Positions 16,794 to 26,229 of a DNA stretch of 64,000 bases are shown here, piece by piece. Origin of the DNA: Halomicrobium sp. LC1Hm (GTDB lineage Archaea; Halobacteriota; Halobacteria; Halobacteriales; Haloarculaceae). The stretch is from assembly GCF_009617995.1 (NCBI RefSeq), contig NZ_CP044129.1, forward strand, positions 2,046,001 through 2,110,000. The letters run 5' to 3'. How positions within the stretch are numbered: the stretch's first letter is position 1; every line of letters starts with the position of its first letter. The notes under the pieces are model-generated. The model saw only the letters and a program-made list of their open reading frames with translations, did not search any database and was not told the origin of the DNA. Both the position numbers and the translations under genes were made by a program.

Positions 16794-17402
16794 GTGTTCG
16801 CGCAGTTTGGGTCGCTGCCGGAGTGGCTCGTCGTCGGCCTCGGGCTCGGAGTGGCCGGCAGTGTCGCCGTCGCCGGCCTGTTCGTCGCCGCGGCCAGACT
16901 CTTCCCGCCGCCGGCAGCGGGTGGTTCGTCCGGCACGGGTGAGGGACGGCGACGCGAGGAGCTTCGGTCGTACCTGCGAGCGATCGAAGAGCCTTTCGCG
17001 GAGGATCACTTCGTCGAGGGCCAGCCCGTCACCTTCTACCTGCCCAAGCGCGACGTAGCGATCACGTTCGACGCGCGGGCGTACTACCGGATCGATCGCT
17101 CGCCGACCGTTCCCGTCCTGGTCGAACACGAGATGCCGGGCTGGCACCTCGGTGCCAGACTCCCGTTCGAGACCCCAGAGATCGACGGTGGGTCGACCGG
17201 GGAGAGCGAGAGGACGGAGTACCACCCGACGGCCGACGCCTTCCGCGAGCTCGGCCTGCCCACGTCGGCGACCCTGGAGGAAGTCAAGGGAGCCTACCGG
17301 AGCAAGGTCAAAGAGGTCCACCCGGACCACGGCGGCGACGAAGAGGCGTTCAAGCGCGTCAGACGGGCCTACACGAGAGCGAAGCAACACGCCGCCGACT
17401 AG
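16794..17402 (+). CDS. Membrane-anchored J-domain protein
   Basis: 202 residues from GTG 16794, preceded by an AT-rich attcttta about 25 bases upstream. An N-terminal membrane helix (about residues 9-32) is followed by a cytoplasmic domain with charged beta-strands. A C-terminal J domain (about 148-200) has the essential motif HPDHGGDEEAFK. J domains stimulate Hsp70 (DnaK) ATPase activity, so this is probably a membrane-tethered DnaK partner; the Gly/Phe and zinc-finger regions of classical DnaJ are absent. Its TAG stop overlaps the stop of the convergent gene in the tetramer CTAG. Confidence 0.82.
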   Translation: MFAQFGSLPEWLVVGLGLGVAGSVAVAGLFVAAARLFPPPAAGGSSGTGEGRRREELRSYLRAIEEPFAEDHFVEGQPVTFYLPKRDVAITFDARAYYRIDRSPTVPVLVEHEMPGWHLGARLPFETPEIDGGSTGESERTEYHPTADAFRELGLPTSATLEEVKGAYRSKVKEVHPDHGGDEEAFKRVRRAYTRAKQHAAD

Positions 17403-18517
17403 ATGCCCTGACTCATGAGGTGGCTGCGAAGCAGGTCGTCCTCCTTCGAGCCCGCGACGGGGTTGACCAGCGCGACCGTCTCCTCGTCGAACTCCGCGGC
17501 GAGTTCGCGCGCGCCGGCCAGGGCGACGCCGCCGGTCGCGCTGAGTTCGACGCCGGCAGTGCCGGCCGCGTCGACGGCCGCCTGCAACGCGTCGCTGTCC
17601 GAGACGGCGACGCCGCGCCCGCCGGTCTCGTCGACAGCCGCGACGGCGAGCGAGCCGACCGCGGGATCGGGGACTTCCAGGGGGCCGACGATCGTGTCGG
17701 GCTGTTCCGTGGCCGCGACGGCGTCGGCGGTCCCGCAGGCGTCGACGACGGGCGCACAGCCCGCTGGCTGTGCGGCGTAGAGACGCGGCGTCACGTCGAG
17801 GATGCCGGCCTCTCGGAGTTCCTCGATCGCCGTGTGGATCGCGGCGAGGACGATCCCGTGGCCGGTGGGGACCACGATCGCCGACGGGGCCGGCCCGGTG
17901 AGCAGCTCGTAGCCCAGTCCCTTGACGCCCGCGCGGCGGTACGGCGACGACGGGCCGACGGGGAACCGTTCGGCGTCGCTGTCCTCGTAGGCCGCCAGCG
18001 CGTCGGGATAGCGTCCCTCGACGACGTTCATCTCCCCGCCGTGGACGTTGATCATCGCTTTGTTGACGAACGGACACCGCGAGGGGACGTAGCTGTGCGA
18101 GGCCACGCCGGCCCGACCGGCGTAGGCAGCCGCCGACTGACCGCCGTTGCCGGTCGTCGGGAGCGAAACGGCGTCGGCACCGACTGCCGCGCCGGCACTG
18201 ACGGCGACCGCGAGTCCGCGATCCGTCACCGCGCCGGTCGGATTGCGACCCTCGTCTTTGAGCAGGAGTCGATCGGCCCCGATCTCGTCGGCCAGTGTCG
18301 GACAGTCGGTCGCGGGCGTCCCGCCCTCGTCGAGCGAGTGGAGGCGCTCGCGGGCCAGCGGGAGCGGCGGCCGCGTCGGCTCCGTCCGGGCGTCGTGATC
18401 GTACCGGGTCAGGAGGAGGCCGCCACACGCCGGACAGCGCAGTTCGATCTCGTGTGGCTCGAACGTCTCCTCGCAGTCTGCACAGGCGAACTCGCGAAAG
18501 GCCGGACTCGTCTCCAT
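17399..18517 (-). CDS. Threonine synthase-like PLP-fold protein lacking the usual lysine
   Basis: 372 residues from the ATG at 18517; the open frame upstream is not coding. Fold-type II PLP enzyme layout, as in threonine synthase: an N-terminal zinc ribbon (CADC...CPACGG), then LKDEGRNPTGAVTDRG near residue 92, TTGNGGQSAAAYAGRAG near 120, and PTGHGIVLAA near 225. In threonine synthases the second block reads NPTGSFKDRG, and its Lys forms the Schiff base with PLP; here that position is Thr (ACG). A single base change would restore AAG. The reading frame is otherwise intact and full length. It may be a divergent paralogue that no longer does the standard chemistry, or a recent mutant. The usual role would be O-phosphohomoserine to threonine. 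Confidence 0.78.
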   Translation of the reverse strand: METSPAFREFACADCEETFEPHEIELRCPACGGLLLTRYDHDARTEPTRPPLPLARERLHSLDEGGTPATDCPTLADEIGADRLLLKDEGRNPTGAVTDRGLAVAVSAGAAVGADAVSLPTTGNGGQSAAAYAGRAGVASHSYVPSRCPFVNKAMINVHGGEMNVVEGRYPDALAAYEDSDAERFPVGPSSPYRRAGVKGLGYELLTGPAPSAIVVPTGHGIVLAAIHTAIEELREAGILDVTPRLYAAQPAGCAPVVDACGTADAVAATEQPDTIVGPLEVPDPAVGSLAVAAVDETGGRGVAVSDSDALQAAVDAAGTAGVELSATGGVALAGARELAAEFDEETVALVNPVAGSKEDDLLRSHLMSQGI

Positions 18518-18599
18518 ACTCGCACTGTGGCCCCCGTTCCCTTGTGCTGTGCGGTCGGATGCTCCGCGTTCGTCGGCACAGACGACGCCCTCGTGGCGG

Positions 18600-19226
18600 T
18601 CAGGCCGTCCGGCGACGCGCCGGTCGGTAGGTGCGCCAGTACCAGAGCACGAACAGGCCGGCGACGACGAGCAGTCCCGTCCAGAGAGCGACGCCTCCGG
18701 GACCGGTCGCGAACGCGGACGCGGCGTCGACGACGGACTGCTGGGCAGACTCCCCTCGCACGGCCCTGACGGACGGTTGCAGGGCGCGCCACCGCCTGTG
18801 GACGAGGAGACTCGCGACGCCGACGACGCCGACGCCGCCGAGGACCCGTTCCAGCGCCGTCGTGATCGAGGGCGTCGACTGCTCGGCCCCGGCGTACAAC
18901 ACGAGGGCGACACTGGTCGGGCCGTACACCGCCATCTCGCGGCCCTGCTCGGAGTACCACGTCTCGACGACCTCCAGGAGATCGGCGTCACAGAGTCGAT
19001 CGAGGTGGTAGCTGACGTTCTGGACGGAGCTCTCGATGGCGTCGGCGATGTCGGAGGCCGTCCGTGGCTCCTCGTAGGCGGCCGCGAGGATGTCCCGTGC
19101 GGTCCGCGAAGCGATGGCCGAGAGGATCTCGTCGGCCTCGGCGTCGGCGAGGTCGACGAGCTTCGGGTCGATGTCACGGTCCGCGACCCCCGCCGCCGAC
19201 GGTTCGAGTGGCAGTAGCGATGACAT
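18600..19226 (-). CDS. HTH transcription regulator with two membrane helices
   Basis: 208 residues. An ArsR-like winged helix domain spans about residues 30-100: the recognition region is TASDIADAIESSVQNVSYHLDRL, followed by a wing (EVVETWYSEQGREMAVYGP). Two hydrophobic helices follow (about 120-143 and 178-200) with a basic tail (RPARRRTA). This is a membrane-associated regulator architecture frequent in haloarchaea. The target is unknown. It is divergent from the FAD enzyme gene at 19383. Confidence 0.75.
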   Translation of the reverse strand: MSSLLPLEPSAAGVADRDIDPKLVDLADAEADEILSAIASRTARDILAAAYEEPRTASDIADAIESSVQNVSYHLDRLCDADLLEVVETWYSEQGREMAVYGPTSVALVLYAGAEQSTPSITTALERVLGGVGVVGVASLLVHRRWRALQPSVRAVRGESAQQSVVDAASAFATGPGGVALWTGLLVVAGLFVLWYWRTYRPARRRTA

Positions 19227-19382
19227 CGTGTGTGACTCGCCGTCGATCGATATAGCTCCCCGGGAGGCTCAAAGGCGTCTTTCACTCCCGACGCCCACGC
19301 CTCGTCGTGGCTCGGCCGCGACCGGAGCGGTGGCGGGGCAGAGCCCGAGTCGTTTTTTGTGGTCGCGGTCGAACGATCCAGT

Positions 19383-20639
19383 ATGGATGTCGTGGTCGTC
19401 GGCGGCGGACTGGCGGGGCTGGTCGCGGCCCGCCACCTCGCCGAGTCGGGCGCGGACGTGACGCTGTTCGAACGACGCGAGACCGTCGGTGGGCGCGTTC
19501 GCTCTCGTACCGTCGACGGGTACACGCTCGACCGTGGGTTCCAGGTCCTCTTTCCCGCCTATCCGGCGGTCGAACGGGAACTGGATCTCGACGCGCTCGA
19601 TCTCCGGCGGTTCACCCCCGGTGCGACGATCGCCCGGCCCGGCAAGCGCTCGGTGCTGGCCGATCCGCTCCGGGATCCCGGCTCGGCGCTGGCGACGATC
19701 TTCAACGACGAGGTGACACTTGGCGACCTGTTCGGGCTCTACAGACTCCAGCGCGAGCTGCGCGGACGCTCGGTCGACGAGATTCTCCGGCGTGGCGGCT
19801 CCTCGATCGAGGCGTATCTCGCCGACCGTGGATTCTCCGAGGGGTTCGTCGAGTCGTTCGCAGCGCCGTTCTACGGCGGTATCACGCTCGATCGATCGCT
19901 GTCGACGGACAGCGCCGTCTTCGAGTACACGTTCAAGATGCTCACCGAGGGCTCGACCGCCGTGCCGGCCGCTGGCATGGGTGCGATTACGGCCCAGCTC
20001 GCCGAGCGGGCGCGGGCGGCGGGCGTCAGCGTCGAGACCGGGACGACCGTCGACGCGGTCGTTCCCGGCGACGCGGTCACCGTCGAGACCAGCGACGAGT
20101 CCGTCGGGGCCGACGCCGCCGTCGTCGCGACCGATCCGAAGACCGCGAGTGACCTCACCGGCGTGGCGGCGATCACGACGACGGCACGGAGCTGTGTCAC
20201 CCAACACGTCGCGCTGCCGTCGGGCGATCGTCCGGAGATGGGGCGACGGATCGTGCTCAACGCCGAGGACGACCGGCCGAACCAGATCGCACCGCTGTCG
20301 GCGGTCGCACCGGAGTACGCCCCAGACGGCCACGCGCTGTACGCTGGGACCTTCCTCGGGGAGCGAGAGCCCGACGACGAGACGCTGTTCGAGACGGTCC
20401 GGACGGCCCTGTCCGAGTGGTACCCCCAGGCCAGCTTCGCCGACCTCGAACTGATCGCGACCGACCGCATCGAGTTCGCGCAGTTCGACCAGCCACCGGG
20501 ATTCCGGGCCGGCTTACCGGCGGTCGACGCACCGGAGGGACCGGTGGTGCTGGCCGGAGACTACACCCGCTGGTCGTCGATCCAGGGCGCACTGGAGAGC
20601 GGTCGAGTCGCTGCCGGAGCGGCGCTGGACACGCAGTGA
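19383..20639 (+). CDS. FAD-dependent amine oxidase/desaturase-like oxidoreductase
   Basis: 418 residues from the ATG at 19383. The FAD-binding Rossmann motif VVVVGGGLAGLVAARHL opens the protein, followed by FERRETVGGRVRSR, the signature of the flavin amine oxidase and phytoene desaturase superfamily. The FAD-closing region near the C-terminus (GPVVLAGDYTRWSSIQGALESG) is also complete. The cofactor is therefore clear, the substrate is not; carotenoid or isoprenoid metabolism is possible in such organisms, but no crt neighbour is visible here. Confidence 0.83.
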   Translation: MDVVVVGGGLAGLVAARHLAESGADVTLFERRETVGGRVRSRTVDGYTLDRGFQVLFPAYPAVERELDLDALDLRRFTPGATIARPGKRSVLADPLRDPGSALATIFNDEVTLGDLFGLYRLQRELRGRSVDEILRRGGSSIEAYLADRGFSEGFVESFAAPFYGGITLDRSLSTDSAVFEYTFKMLTEGSTAVPAAGMGAITAQLAERARAAGVSVETGTTVDAVVPGDAVTVETSDESVGADAAVVATDPKTASDLTGVAAITTTARSCVTQHVALPSGDRPEMGRRIVLNAEDDRPNQIAPLSAVAPEYAPDGHALYAGTFLGEREPDDETLFETVRTALSEWYPQASFADLELIATDRIEFAQFDQPPGFRAGLPAVDAPEGPVVLAGDYTRWSSIQGALESGRVAAGAALDTQ

Positions 20640-20657
20640 GAATTGCGGAGCGAGCGA

Positions 20658-21626
20658 TTACTCGCCGTTCGTGATGTGCGTGTGGGCCCCGATCAACGCG
20701 CCCGCCAGATCGAGGTCTTCGACGTGGGTCTCGCGGTCGATGATCGACTGCCGGACGTCGCTGTCCCGGATCGTCGCCTCGGGGAAGACGACCGAGTGGT
20801 CGAGACTGGAGTCGACGATCTCTGCGCCCGCGAGGACGTGGACGTTCTCACCGACGGTGGTGTTCTCGACCGTGGCCGAGTCGGCGACGACGGCGTCGCC
20901 GCCCAGTTCCCAGGCGACCGCGTCGAGGTAGCTCTCGGGCGTGCCGATGTCGTACCACGCGCCGTCGAAGGTAAATGCGGAGACGGCGTCGTTGGCGACG
21001 AGCCACTGGATGAACCAGCCGGGCTCGTCGGGGTTGTTCCCGCCCGAGAGATACTCCTCGAATCGAACCGATTCGGCGGGGAACGCGTAGCAGGCGATCG
21101 AAACGAGCGTGCTGTTGGGATCGTCTGGCTTCTCCTGGAAGTCGACGACCTCGTCGCCGTCGAGCTCGACCAGCCCGTAGGACTTCGCTCGCTCTCTGGA
21201 ACCCACATCGTAGGCCGCGATCGTCGGCGTGCCGGCACGTTCGAAGAAGTCGAGGAACTCGGCCACGTCGAAGCTGATGAGGTTGTCACCGGCGATGACC
21301 AGCAGGTCCTCGTCCGTGATCCCCTCCCGGTCGACGAGCTGGGCGAGCGCGCCGACGACGCCGAACTTCTCGTCTTCCGCCGTCGTGTCCTCGACGGTGA
21401 GCTTTGGCTTCTCGTAGTCGGCGTCGGCGAGGTGGCCCTCGAAGTCGGTCGCGAACCGCTCGTTGGTGCTGACGAACACTTCTGAGATCCGGTCGTCGCG
21501 TTCGAGTTCGCCGAGGATCCGGTCGATGACCGTGCTGTCACCGATCGGCAGCAACATCTTCGGCCGGTGTTTCGTGACCGGCCAGAGTCGGGTCGCGTAA
21601 CCACCGGCGAGGACGACAGCCTTCAT
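20658..21626 (-). CDS. Sugar-phosphate nucleotidyltransferase
   Basis: 322 residues from the internal ATG at 21626; 19 upstream codons are open but lie before the family N-terminus MKAVVLAGGYATRLWPVT. The nucleotide-binding loop (GGYATRLWP, with Lys in RPKMLLPIG) and the magnesium-binding Asp (VIAGDNLISF near residue 105) are present. The C-terminal part has left-handed beta-helix hexapeptide character (ATVENTTVGENVHVLAGAEI). This suits an NDP-glucose pyrophosphorylase such as glucose-1-phosphate thymidylyl- or uridylyltransferase, supplying sugars for surface glycans. Confidence 0.87.
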   Translation of the reverse strand: MKAVVLAGGYATRLWPVTKHRPKMLLPIGDSTVIDRILGELERDDRISEVFVSTNERFATDFEGHLADADYEKPKLTVEDTTAEDEKFGVVGALAQLVDREGITDEDLLVIAGDNLISFDVAEFLDFFERAGTPTIAAYDVGSRERAKSYGLVELDGDEVVDFQEKPDDPNSTLVSIACYAFPAESVRFEEYLSGGNNPDEPGWFIQWLVANDAVSAFTFDGAWYDIGTPESYLDAVAWELGGDAVVADSATVENTTVGENVHVLAGAEIVDSSLDHSVVFPEATIRDSDVRQSIIDRETHVEDLDLAGALIGAHTHITNGE

Positions 21627-21695
21627 ACCGCCACCCACCCGTGGCGGCAGTAAGTCCTTTTTGTTCTGCTCGTCGGACCCCACGACGAGAGGCGG

Positions 21696-22085
21696 TCAGT
21701 GCTCGACGAACTCCAGCAAGACGCCGCCGGTCGAGCGCGGGTGGAGGAAGGCCACGTCGTGGCCCCACGCTCCCGAACGCGGTTCCTCGTCGATCAGTTC
21801 GACGCCGGCATCACGGGCGGTAGCGAGTGCCGCCTCGATGTCGTCGGTCGCCACGGCGAGGTGGTGGATGCCGGGGCCGTGGTCGTCGAGATAGCCGGCG
21901 ATCGCACCGTCGGCGTCGGCCGTCGGCTCCAGCAACTCGAAGTAGCCCCCATCGAGTTCGAGAAAGACGACGTCGAGCCCGTCGAAGCGCTCTTCGTGAG
22001 CGATCGGTGCGTCCAGAAGGTCGCGGTACAGCGCCGCGAGCGTAGCCGCGTCGTCGGTCGCGATGCCGGCGTGGTCGAAGTGCAT
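21696..22085 (-). CDS. mce: Methylmalonyl-CoA epimerase
   Basis: 129 residues of the glyoxalase/VOC fold, which interconverts (R)- and (S)-methylmalonyl-CoA. Metal-binding residues are visible: His in MHFDHAGIATDD, Glu in FELLEP, His in GIHHLAVATDD and Glu in LLEFVEH. It is normal in length. It lies two genes away from the mutase large subunit on the same strand, with a gene for a secreted protein between them, and the carboxylase beta subunit is at 50022. Confidence 0.9.
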   Translation of the reverse strand: MHFDHAGIATDDAATLAALYRDLLDAPIAHEERFDGLDVVFLELDGGYFELLEPTADADGAIAGYLDDHGPGIHHLAVATDDIEAALATARDAGVELIDEEPRSGAWGHDVAFLHPRSTGGVLLEFVEH

Positions 22086-22125
22086 GTCCGAGCCGACGGC
22101 GCGAACCCACTAATGGCTGGGGCCG

Positions 22126-22566
22126 CTAGGGAGCCGATTCGTTGAGCCGCCAGAATCGCGACGTGCCGTCGCCTCGGTTCTGGATCCGGAGGACAGCACG
22201 CTCGTCGTGCAACACGGTCAACGAGTCGAAGTTGTCGGGCAGCGTCAACACTGCCTCGTACCGACAGTCGGACGCGGAGCTGTTGGTGTCGATCGTCAGC
22301 CGGAAGTCGATATCGCCCTCCAGCGAGCTACTCTCTACCGGACCCGAGATCGTCTGATTCAGGAGGATCGTCTGGTGGCCGCGGTTCGGGACCTGTGCCG
22401 CCCACCCGCTCACGTCAGCGGTCGAGTTACAGTTGCCGGACACGGACGCCGACGGCACCGAAACGCTCAGCGACTGCTGAAAGCCCAGGCTCACGGCCGT
22501 CGTCGCGGCGACGCCGACGAGCAGTCCGATCAGGAAGACTGCGACGAGCCGTCTCGTTTCGACCAT
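22126..22566 (-). CDS. Secreted or membrane-anchored protein of unknown function
   Basis: 146 residues. An N-terminal hydrophobic helix (about residues 8-28, LVAVFLIGLLVGVAATTAVS) is followed by a beta-rich domain with several Asn-X-Ser/Thr sequons (NST, NQT, NSS, NES) and two Cys (GNCNST, SDCRYE). The features point to export and possibly a surface anchor. No family is recognised. It lies between the epimerase and mutase genes on the same strand, although the product does not look like a CoA-pathway protein. Confidence 0.65.
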   Translation of the reverse strand: MVETRRLVAVFLIGLLVGVAATTAVSLGFQQSLSVSVPSASVSGNCNSTADVSGWAAQVPNRGHQTILLNQTISGPVESSSLEGDIDFRLTIDTNSSASDCRYEAVLTLPDNFDSLTVLHDERAVLRIQNRGDGTSRFWRLNESAP

Positions 22567-22624
22567 GTGTGCCCCCGATGTACCGCCTACTTAAATCAGT
22601 TGTCGCTATCGCCAGACGCCGGTC

Positions 22625-24307
22625 CTACGCCGGTCCCCCGGGCTGGTACTCCCCGAAGGCGTCCCGGAGCACGTCGCAGATCTCGCCCGTGGTCGCGTAG
22701 GCCTTGACCGCTCGGACCATCGGCGGCAGGAGGTTCGCGTCGCCCTCGGCGGCCACACGGAGAGCGTCGAGGCGCTCGGCGACGAGGTCGTCGTCGCGTT
22801 CCTCGCGGAGGGCGTCGAGGCGTTCGTGCTGTCTGGCTTCGAGCGTCTCGTCGACCTCCTCGATCTCGACTGGCTCTTCCTCGTCGACGGTGAACTCGTT
22901 GACGCCGACGATGATCCGCTCGCCGGCCTCCTGTTCTTGCTGGCGCTCGTAGGCCACGTCCTGGATCTCCCGCTGGACCCACTGGTCCTCGATAGCACGG
23001 CGCATGCCGCCGCGGTCGTCGACGGTGTCGAGGATCTCGCGGGCGTCGGCGGCCAGCTCGTCGGTGAGCGACTCGACGTAGTAGCTGCCCCCCAGCGGGT
23101 CGATCGTGTCCGCGACGCCGGACTCGTGGGCGAGGATCTGCTGGGTCCGCAACGCGGTCCGAACCGAGTCTTCCGTCGGGAGGCCGACGGCCTCGTCTTT
23201 GCCGTTCGTGTGGAGGCTCTGTGTCCCGCCCAGCACCGCGGCCAGTGCCTGGTAGGCGACGCGGACGACGTTGTTCTCGACCTGCTGGGCCGTCAGCGTC
23301 GAGCCGGCGGTCTGGGTGTGGAACTTCAGTTGCTTGCTCTTTGGATCCTCGGGGTCGAAGCGTTCCTCCATGATCTCGGCCCACAGCCGCCTGGCCGCCC
23401 GGAACTTGGCGGCCTCCTCGAAGATGTTGTTGTAGGCGGCGAAGAAGAACGACAGCTGCGGAGCGAAGTCGTCGACGTCGAGTCCGGCTTCGAGAGCGGT
23501 CTCGACGTACTCGATCCCGTTCCCGAGCGTGAAGGCGATCTCCTGGGCCGCCGTCGAGCCGGCCTCGCGGATGTGGTAGCCGGAGATGGAGATGGTGTTG
23601 AACTTCGGCACCTCCCGGGCGCAGAACTCGAAGATGTCGGTGATGATCCGCATGGACGGCTCCGGCGGGTAGATGTAGGTGTTGCGCGCGATGTACTCTT
23701 TGAGCACGTCGTTTTGGATCGTCCCGCGAAGCTCCTCGCGCGGGACGCCCTGCTGGTCCCCGATGGCGACGTACATCGCCAGCAACACGCTCGCGGGCGC
23801 GTTGATCGTCATGGACGTCGAGACCTCGCCGAGATCGATCCCGTCGAAGACGACCTCCATGTCCCGCAGCGAGTCGATGGCGACGCCGGTCTTCCCGACC
23901 TCGCCGGCCGCCATCGCGTCGTCGGAGTCGTAGCCCATCTGAGTCGGCAGGTCGAAGGCCATCGACAGCCCGGTCTGACCCTGGTCGAGGAGGTACTGGA
24001 ACCGCTCGTTCGTCTCGGCCGCGGTCCCCATCCCGGCGTACTGGCGCATCGTCCACAGCTGGCCCCGATACATCGTCGAGTAGACCCCGCGAGTGTAAGG
24101 CTCCTCCGCGGGGAATCCCAGGTCCTCCTCGTAGTCGAGGTCGGCCACGTCGGCGGGCGTGTAGAGCCGATCGACCTCGCGGCCAGCCGTGTCGGTGGTA
24201 AAGCGCTCTTCGCGCTCTCCGAAGCGATCGAGCGTCGGCTGGGCCGTCTCCTCGTGCCAGCGTTCCTTGCCGGCACGGATCTCGTCGAGTTCCTCGGGAT
24301 CGAACAT
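22625..24307 (-). CDS. Methylmalonyl-CoA mutase large (catalytic) subunit
   Basis: 560 residues from the ATG at 24307. The TIM-barrel catalytic domain of B12-dependent acyl-CoA mutases is evident: [22 protein letters not shown] near residue 75, [27 protein letters not shown] near 105, and [18 protein letters not shown] near 375. The B12-binding domain (DxHxxG) is absent, as in archaea where it is a separate small protein. The reaction is (R)-methylmalonyl-CoA to succinyl-CoA in propionate metabolism and related pathways. Homologues acting on isobutyryl-CoA or ethylmalonyl-CoA share these features, so the substrate is inferred from the nearby epimerase. Confidence 0.9.
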   Translation of the reverse strand: MFDPEELDEIRAGKERWHEETAQPTLDRFGEREERFTTDTAGREVDRLYTPADVADLDYEEDLGFPAEEPYTRGVYSTMYRGQLWTMRQYAGMGTAAETNERFQYLLDQGQTGLSMAFDLPTQMGYDSDDAMAAGEVGKTGVAIDSLRDMEVVFDGIDLGEVSTSMTINAPASVLLAMYVAIGDQQGVPREELRGTIQNDVLKEYIARNTYIYPPEPSMRIITDIFEFCAREVPKFNTISISGYHIREAGSTAAQEIAFTLGNGIEYVETALEAGLDVDDFAPQLSFFFAAYNNIFEEAAKFRAARRLWAEIMEERFDPEDPKSKQLKFHTQTAGSTLTAQQVENNVVRVAYQALAAVLGGTQSLHTNGKDEAVGLPTEDSVRTALRTQQILAHESGVADTIDPLGGSYYVESLTDELAADAREILDTVDDRGGMRRAIEDQWVQREIQDVAYERQQEQEAGERIIVGVNEFTVDEEEPVEIEEVDETLEARQHERLDALREERDDDLVAERLDALRVAAEGDANLLPPMVRAVKAYATTGEICDVLRDAFGEYQPGGPA

Positions 24308-24350
24308 GGCTGATCTCTCGGGCGGCGCGATCAAAAGGGTGGTGTGGCAC

Positions 24351-25982
24351 TCAGCGATCGACCAGTTCGAGCGACAACGTCACGCGATCCCCGTGAGAGA
24401 CACCGTCGATCTCGTCGTCGAGTCGCAACAGTGTGACGCCGTCCTGGGCGTCGACGACACGGGCCTCGAACTCGTCGGCCCGGAGCCGCGTTTCGATCGC
24501 GTCGAGTCGACGCTCGATGTCCGCCAATCCCGGCGACCGCTCGTCTGCCGTCTCACTACTGTCGTCCTGCGATGTCGTGTCGCCGGGCGGGGACGATGTA
24601 CTCGTGTCGACAACTGGTTCCGTCTGTTGGAAGCGCTCGTCGAGGCCGTCGAGATGGAGTCCCTCTTCACTCAGATCGACCGACGGAGTCCGGCCGACTG
24701 TCGGGACGGGGAGCGTCGATTCCGAGATGCCGTCGAGCAGGTGGCCGGTCGTGTCGGTGTTGGCCTCGACCCTTCTGACGGTTCGCTCTGACACCCAGGG
24801 AGGTCCCTGCCAGCCACCTCGATCGAACAGGCAGTACTCGTCGGCGTCGTCGGTCGCCCACACGTAGCTGTCGTAGTGATCCTTGAAGCAATCTGCAGCT
24901 TCGTTGTGCTGGTGGACGACGACCACGTGGACCGGATCGTACGCCGCCACGACTTCGTCGACGACCTCTCTGGTCGGGTGGTTACTAAAGACGGACGCGG
25001 TCGTCGTACACTGACCCGCCGTGACAGGCTCCGTCCCGCCGCCAGTCACTTGCAAGACGAAGGCGTTGGCGTCGGTCCGTAGTTGTTCGAAGAGTCGAGC
25101 CGAGCTCCCGCCGACTGGCACTTCGGGACCAGCGATGGCGAGCGCGCCGTTGGCGACGAACTGCGTCGGATCGTCGAACACTGGGACCGACTTGACCGAC
25201 GGCACCTCGTACCCAAGTTGGTCGTACACGTTCGCAACGTGGCCGGCGAGTCGGATCGGGACGTGTTCGTCGATCTGGTCGAAGTAGTGGCCGAGCCAGT
25301 AGGCGATCTGGACTCCGATGAGCGCACTCGTACAGGCGAGGACCGGTGCCCCGGCGAGGACGCGCTCTGTGATCGACTCGACGATCTCCGTGGCCTCGGT
25401 CTCGAACGACGAGTTCGTCGCACCGGTCAGCACCAGCACGTCGACCGGGAGGTCGGTCGGCAAGCCGGGATAGCCCGCTGCACCACGTCGCGTAAAGTCC
25501 CCAGTCGCCAGGACCGTCCGATACACGTCGTCGTCTCTGACGGCGAAGAGAAATCCACAGGCACCCGGTGCGTGACCTGCCGGTACCGGATGGACGTGCA
25601 GACCTTCGACGAGGCGCGTCCACGAAGAGCACGCTTCGAGTCGTTCGAGGACGGTATCGGTCTCTGTGATGTCGTAGTACTCCTTCCCCGCTGCCAGCAC
25701 GTCTTCGAGAATCGACGCCGTCGACGGCGTAGCGAGGATCGGTGCGCCGTCTCGGATCGCCCGTCCGAGCGACTCGTAGTGATCGAGGTGGGCGTGTGTG
25801 AGACAGACGGCAGTCAGGTACTCGCCGGCCGATCGGTCCAGTAAGTCGTCGACTACCACGCCGCTCCCAGCGTCGATCAGTACGGCGACAGTCTGGTCGG
25901 GAATCAATCCCTCGAACCGCAACACTGTCGACTCCTTGCCCCCGCGAGGATTCGCGTGTTGATACGTTATCTGCACTCCCAC
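24351..25982 (-). CDS. Beta-CASP-like metallo-beta-lactamase fold protein with C-terminal extension
   Basis: 543 residues. The metal site is complete by eye: THAHLDH (about residue 62), a His in [10 protein letters not shown] (about 135), Asp in [10 protein letters not shown] (about 160) and a late His in VVVHQHNEA (about 365). The order fits beta-CASP nucleases (RNase J/CPSF and SNM1 relatives). After about residue 400 comes an unusual tail: a Ser/Thr/Asp-rich linker, a coiled coil near 485-505 ([20 protein letters not shown]) and a final beta-rich segment ending [11 protein letters not shown] or DNA hydrolysis is the likely activity, unproven. The gene is single, preceded by a palindromic repeat. 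Confidence 0.75.
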   Translation of the reverse strand: MGVQITYQHANPRGGKESTVLRFEGLIPDQTVAVLIDAGSGVVVDDLLDRSAGEYLTAVCLTHAHLDHYESLGRAIRDGAPILATPSTASILEDVLAAGKEYYDITETDTVLERLEACSSWTRLVEGLHVHPVPAGHAPGACGFLFAVRDDDVYRTVLATGDFTRRGAAGYPGLPTDLPVDVLVLTGATNSSFETEATEIVESITERVLAGAPVLACTSALIGVQIAYWLGHYFDQIDEHVPIRLAGHVANVYDQLGYEVPSVKSVPVFDDPTQFVANGALAIAGPEVPVGGSSARLFEQLRTDANAFVLQVTGGGTEPVTAGQCTTTASVFSNHPTREVVDEVVAAYDPVHVVVVHQHNEAADCFKDHYDSYVWATDDADEYCLFDRGGWQGPPWVSERTVRRVEANTDTTGHLLDGISESTLPVPTVGRTPSVDLSEEGLHLDGLDERFQQTEPVVDTSTSSPPGDTTSQDDSSETADERSPGLADIERRLDAIETRLRADEFEARVVDAQDGVTLLRLDDEIDGVSHGDRVTLSLELVDR

Positions 25983-26105
25983 CCACCCATCATACCCGCT
26001 CTAAACTTCGATTCGACAATAAATGTATCCCACTCGTGTGCGGTAGTGAACGAACGAATCCCGGGCGTCGAACCGGCCATCTGTCACGGTGTCGGCGTGG
26101 GCGTC

Positions 26106-26187
26106 ATACGGATTATTGTAGATCTTTACCGGATCAACCGCACGACAGTGTGCGGTCGACCGGGCAAACGGCTACAATAATCCGTAT
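26106..26187. repeat. Palindromic repeat, family B, copy 1
   Basis: An 82-base element with perfect 16-base inverted ends: atacggattattgtag (26106-26121) and its reverse complement (26172-26187). The core contains a second short inverted repeat (accgcac/gtgcggt). It lies in the 247-base spacer between the beta-CASP-like gene and the small zinc-finger gene, 43 bases after the latter's stop. The copy at 57134 has the same length and layout. Confidence 0.85.
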
Positions 26188-26229
26188 CAGTCCGCGAATC
26201 TCCCGACGACTGTCTCTGGACGGGATCCG

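Noticed and set aside
26106-26187. Palindrome read as a simple terminator
   Set aside because: No T tract follows and a same-length copy lies elsewhere in a different context; I call it a repeat element.
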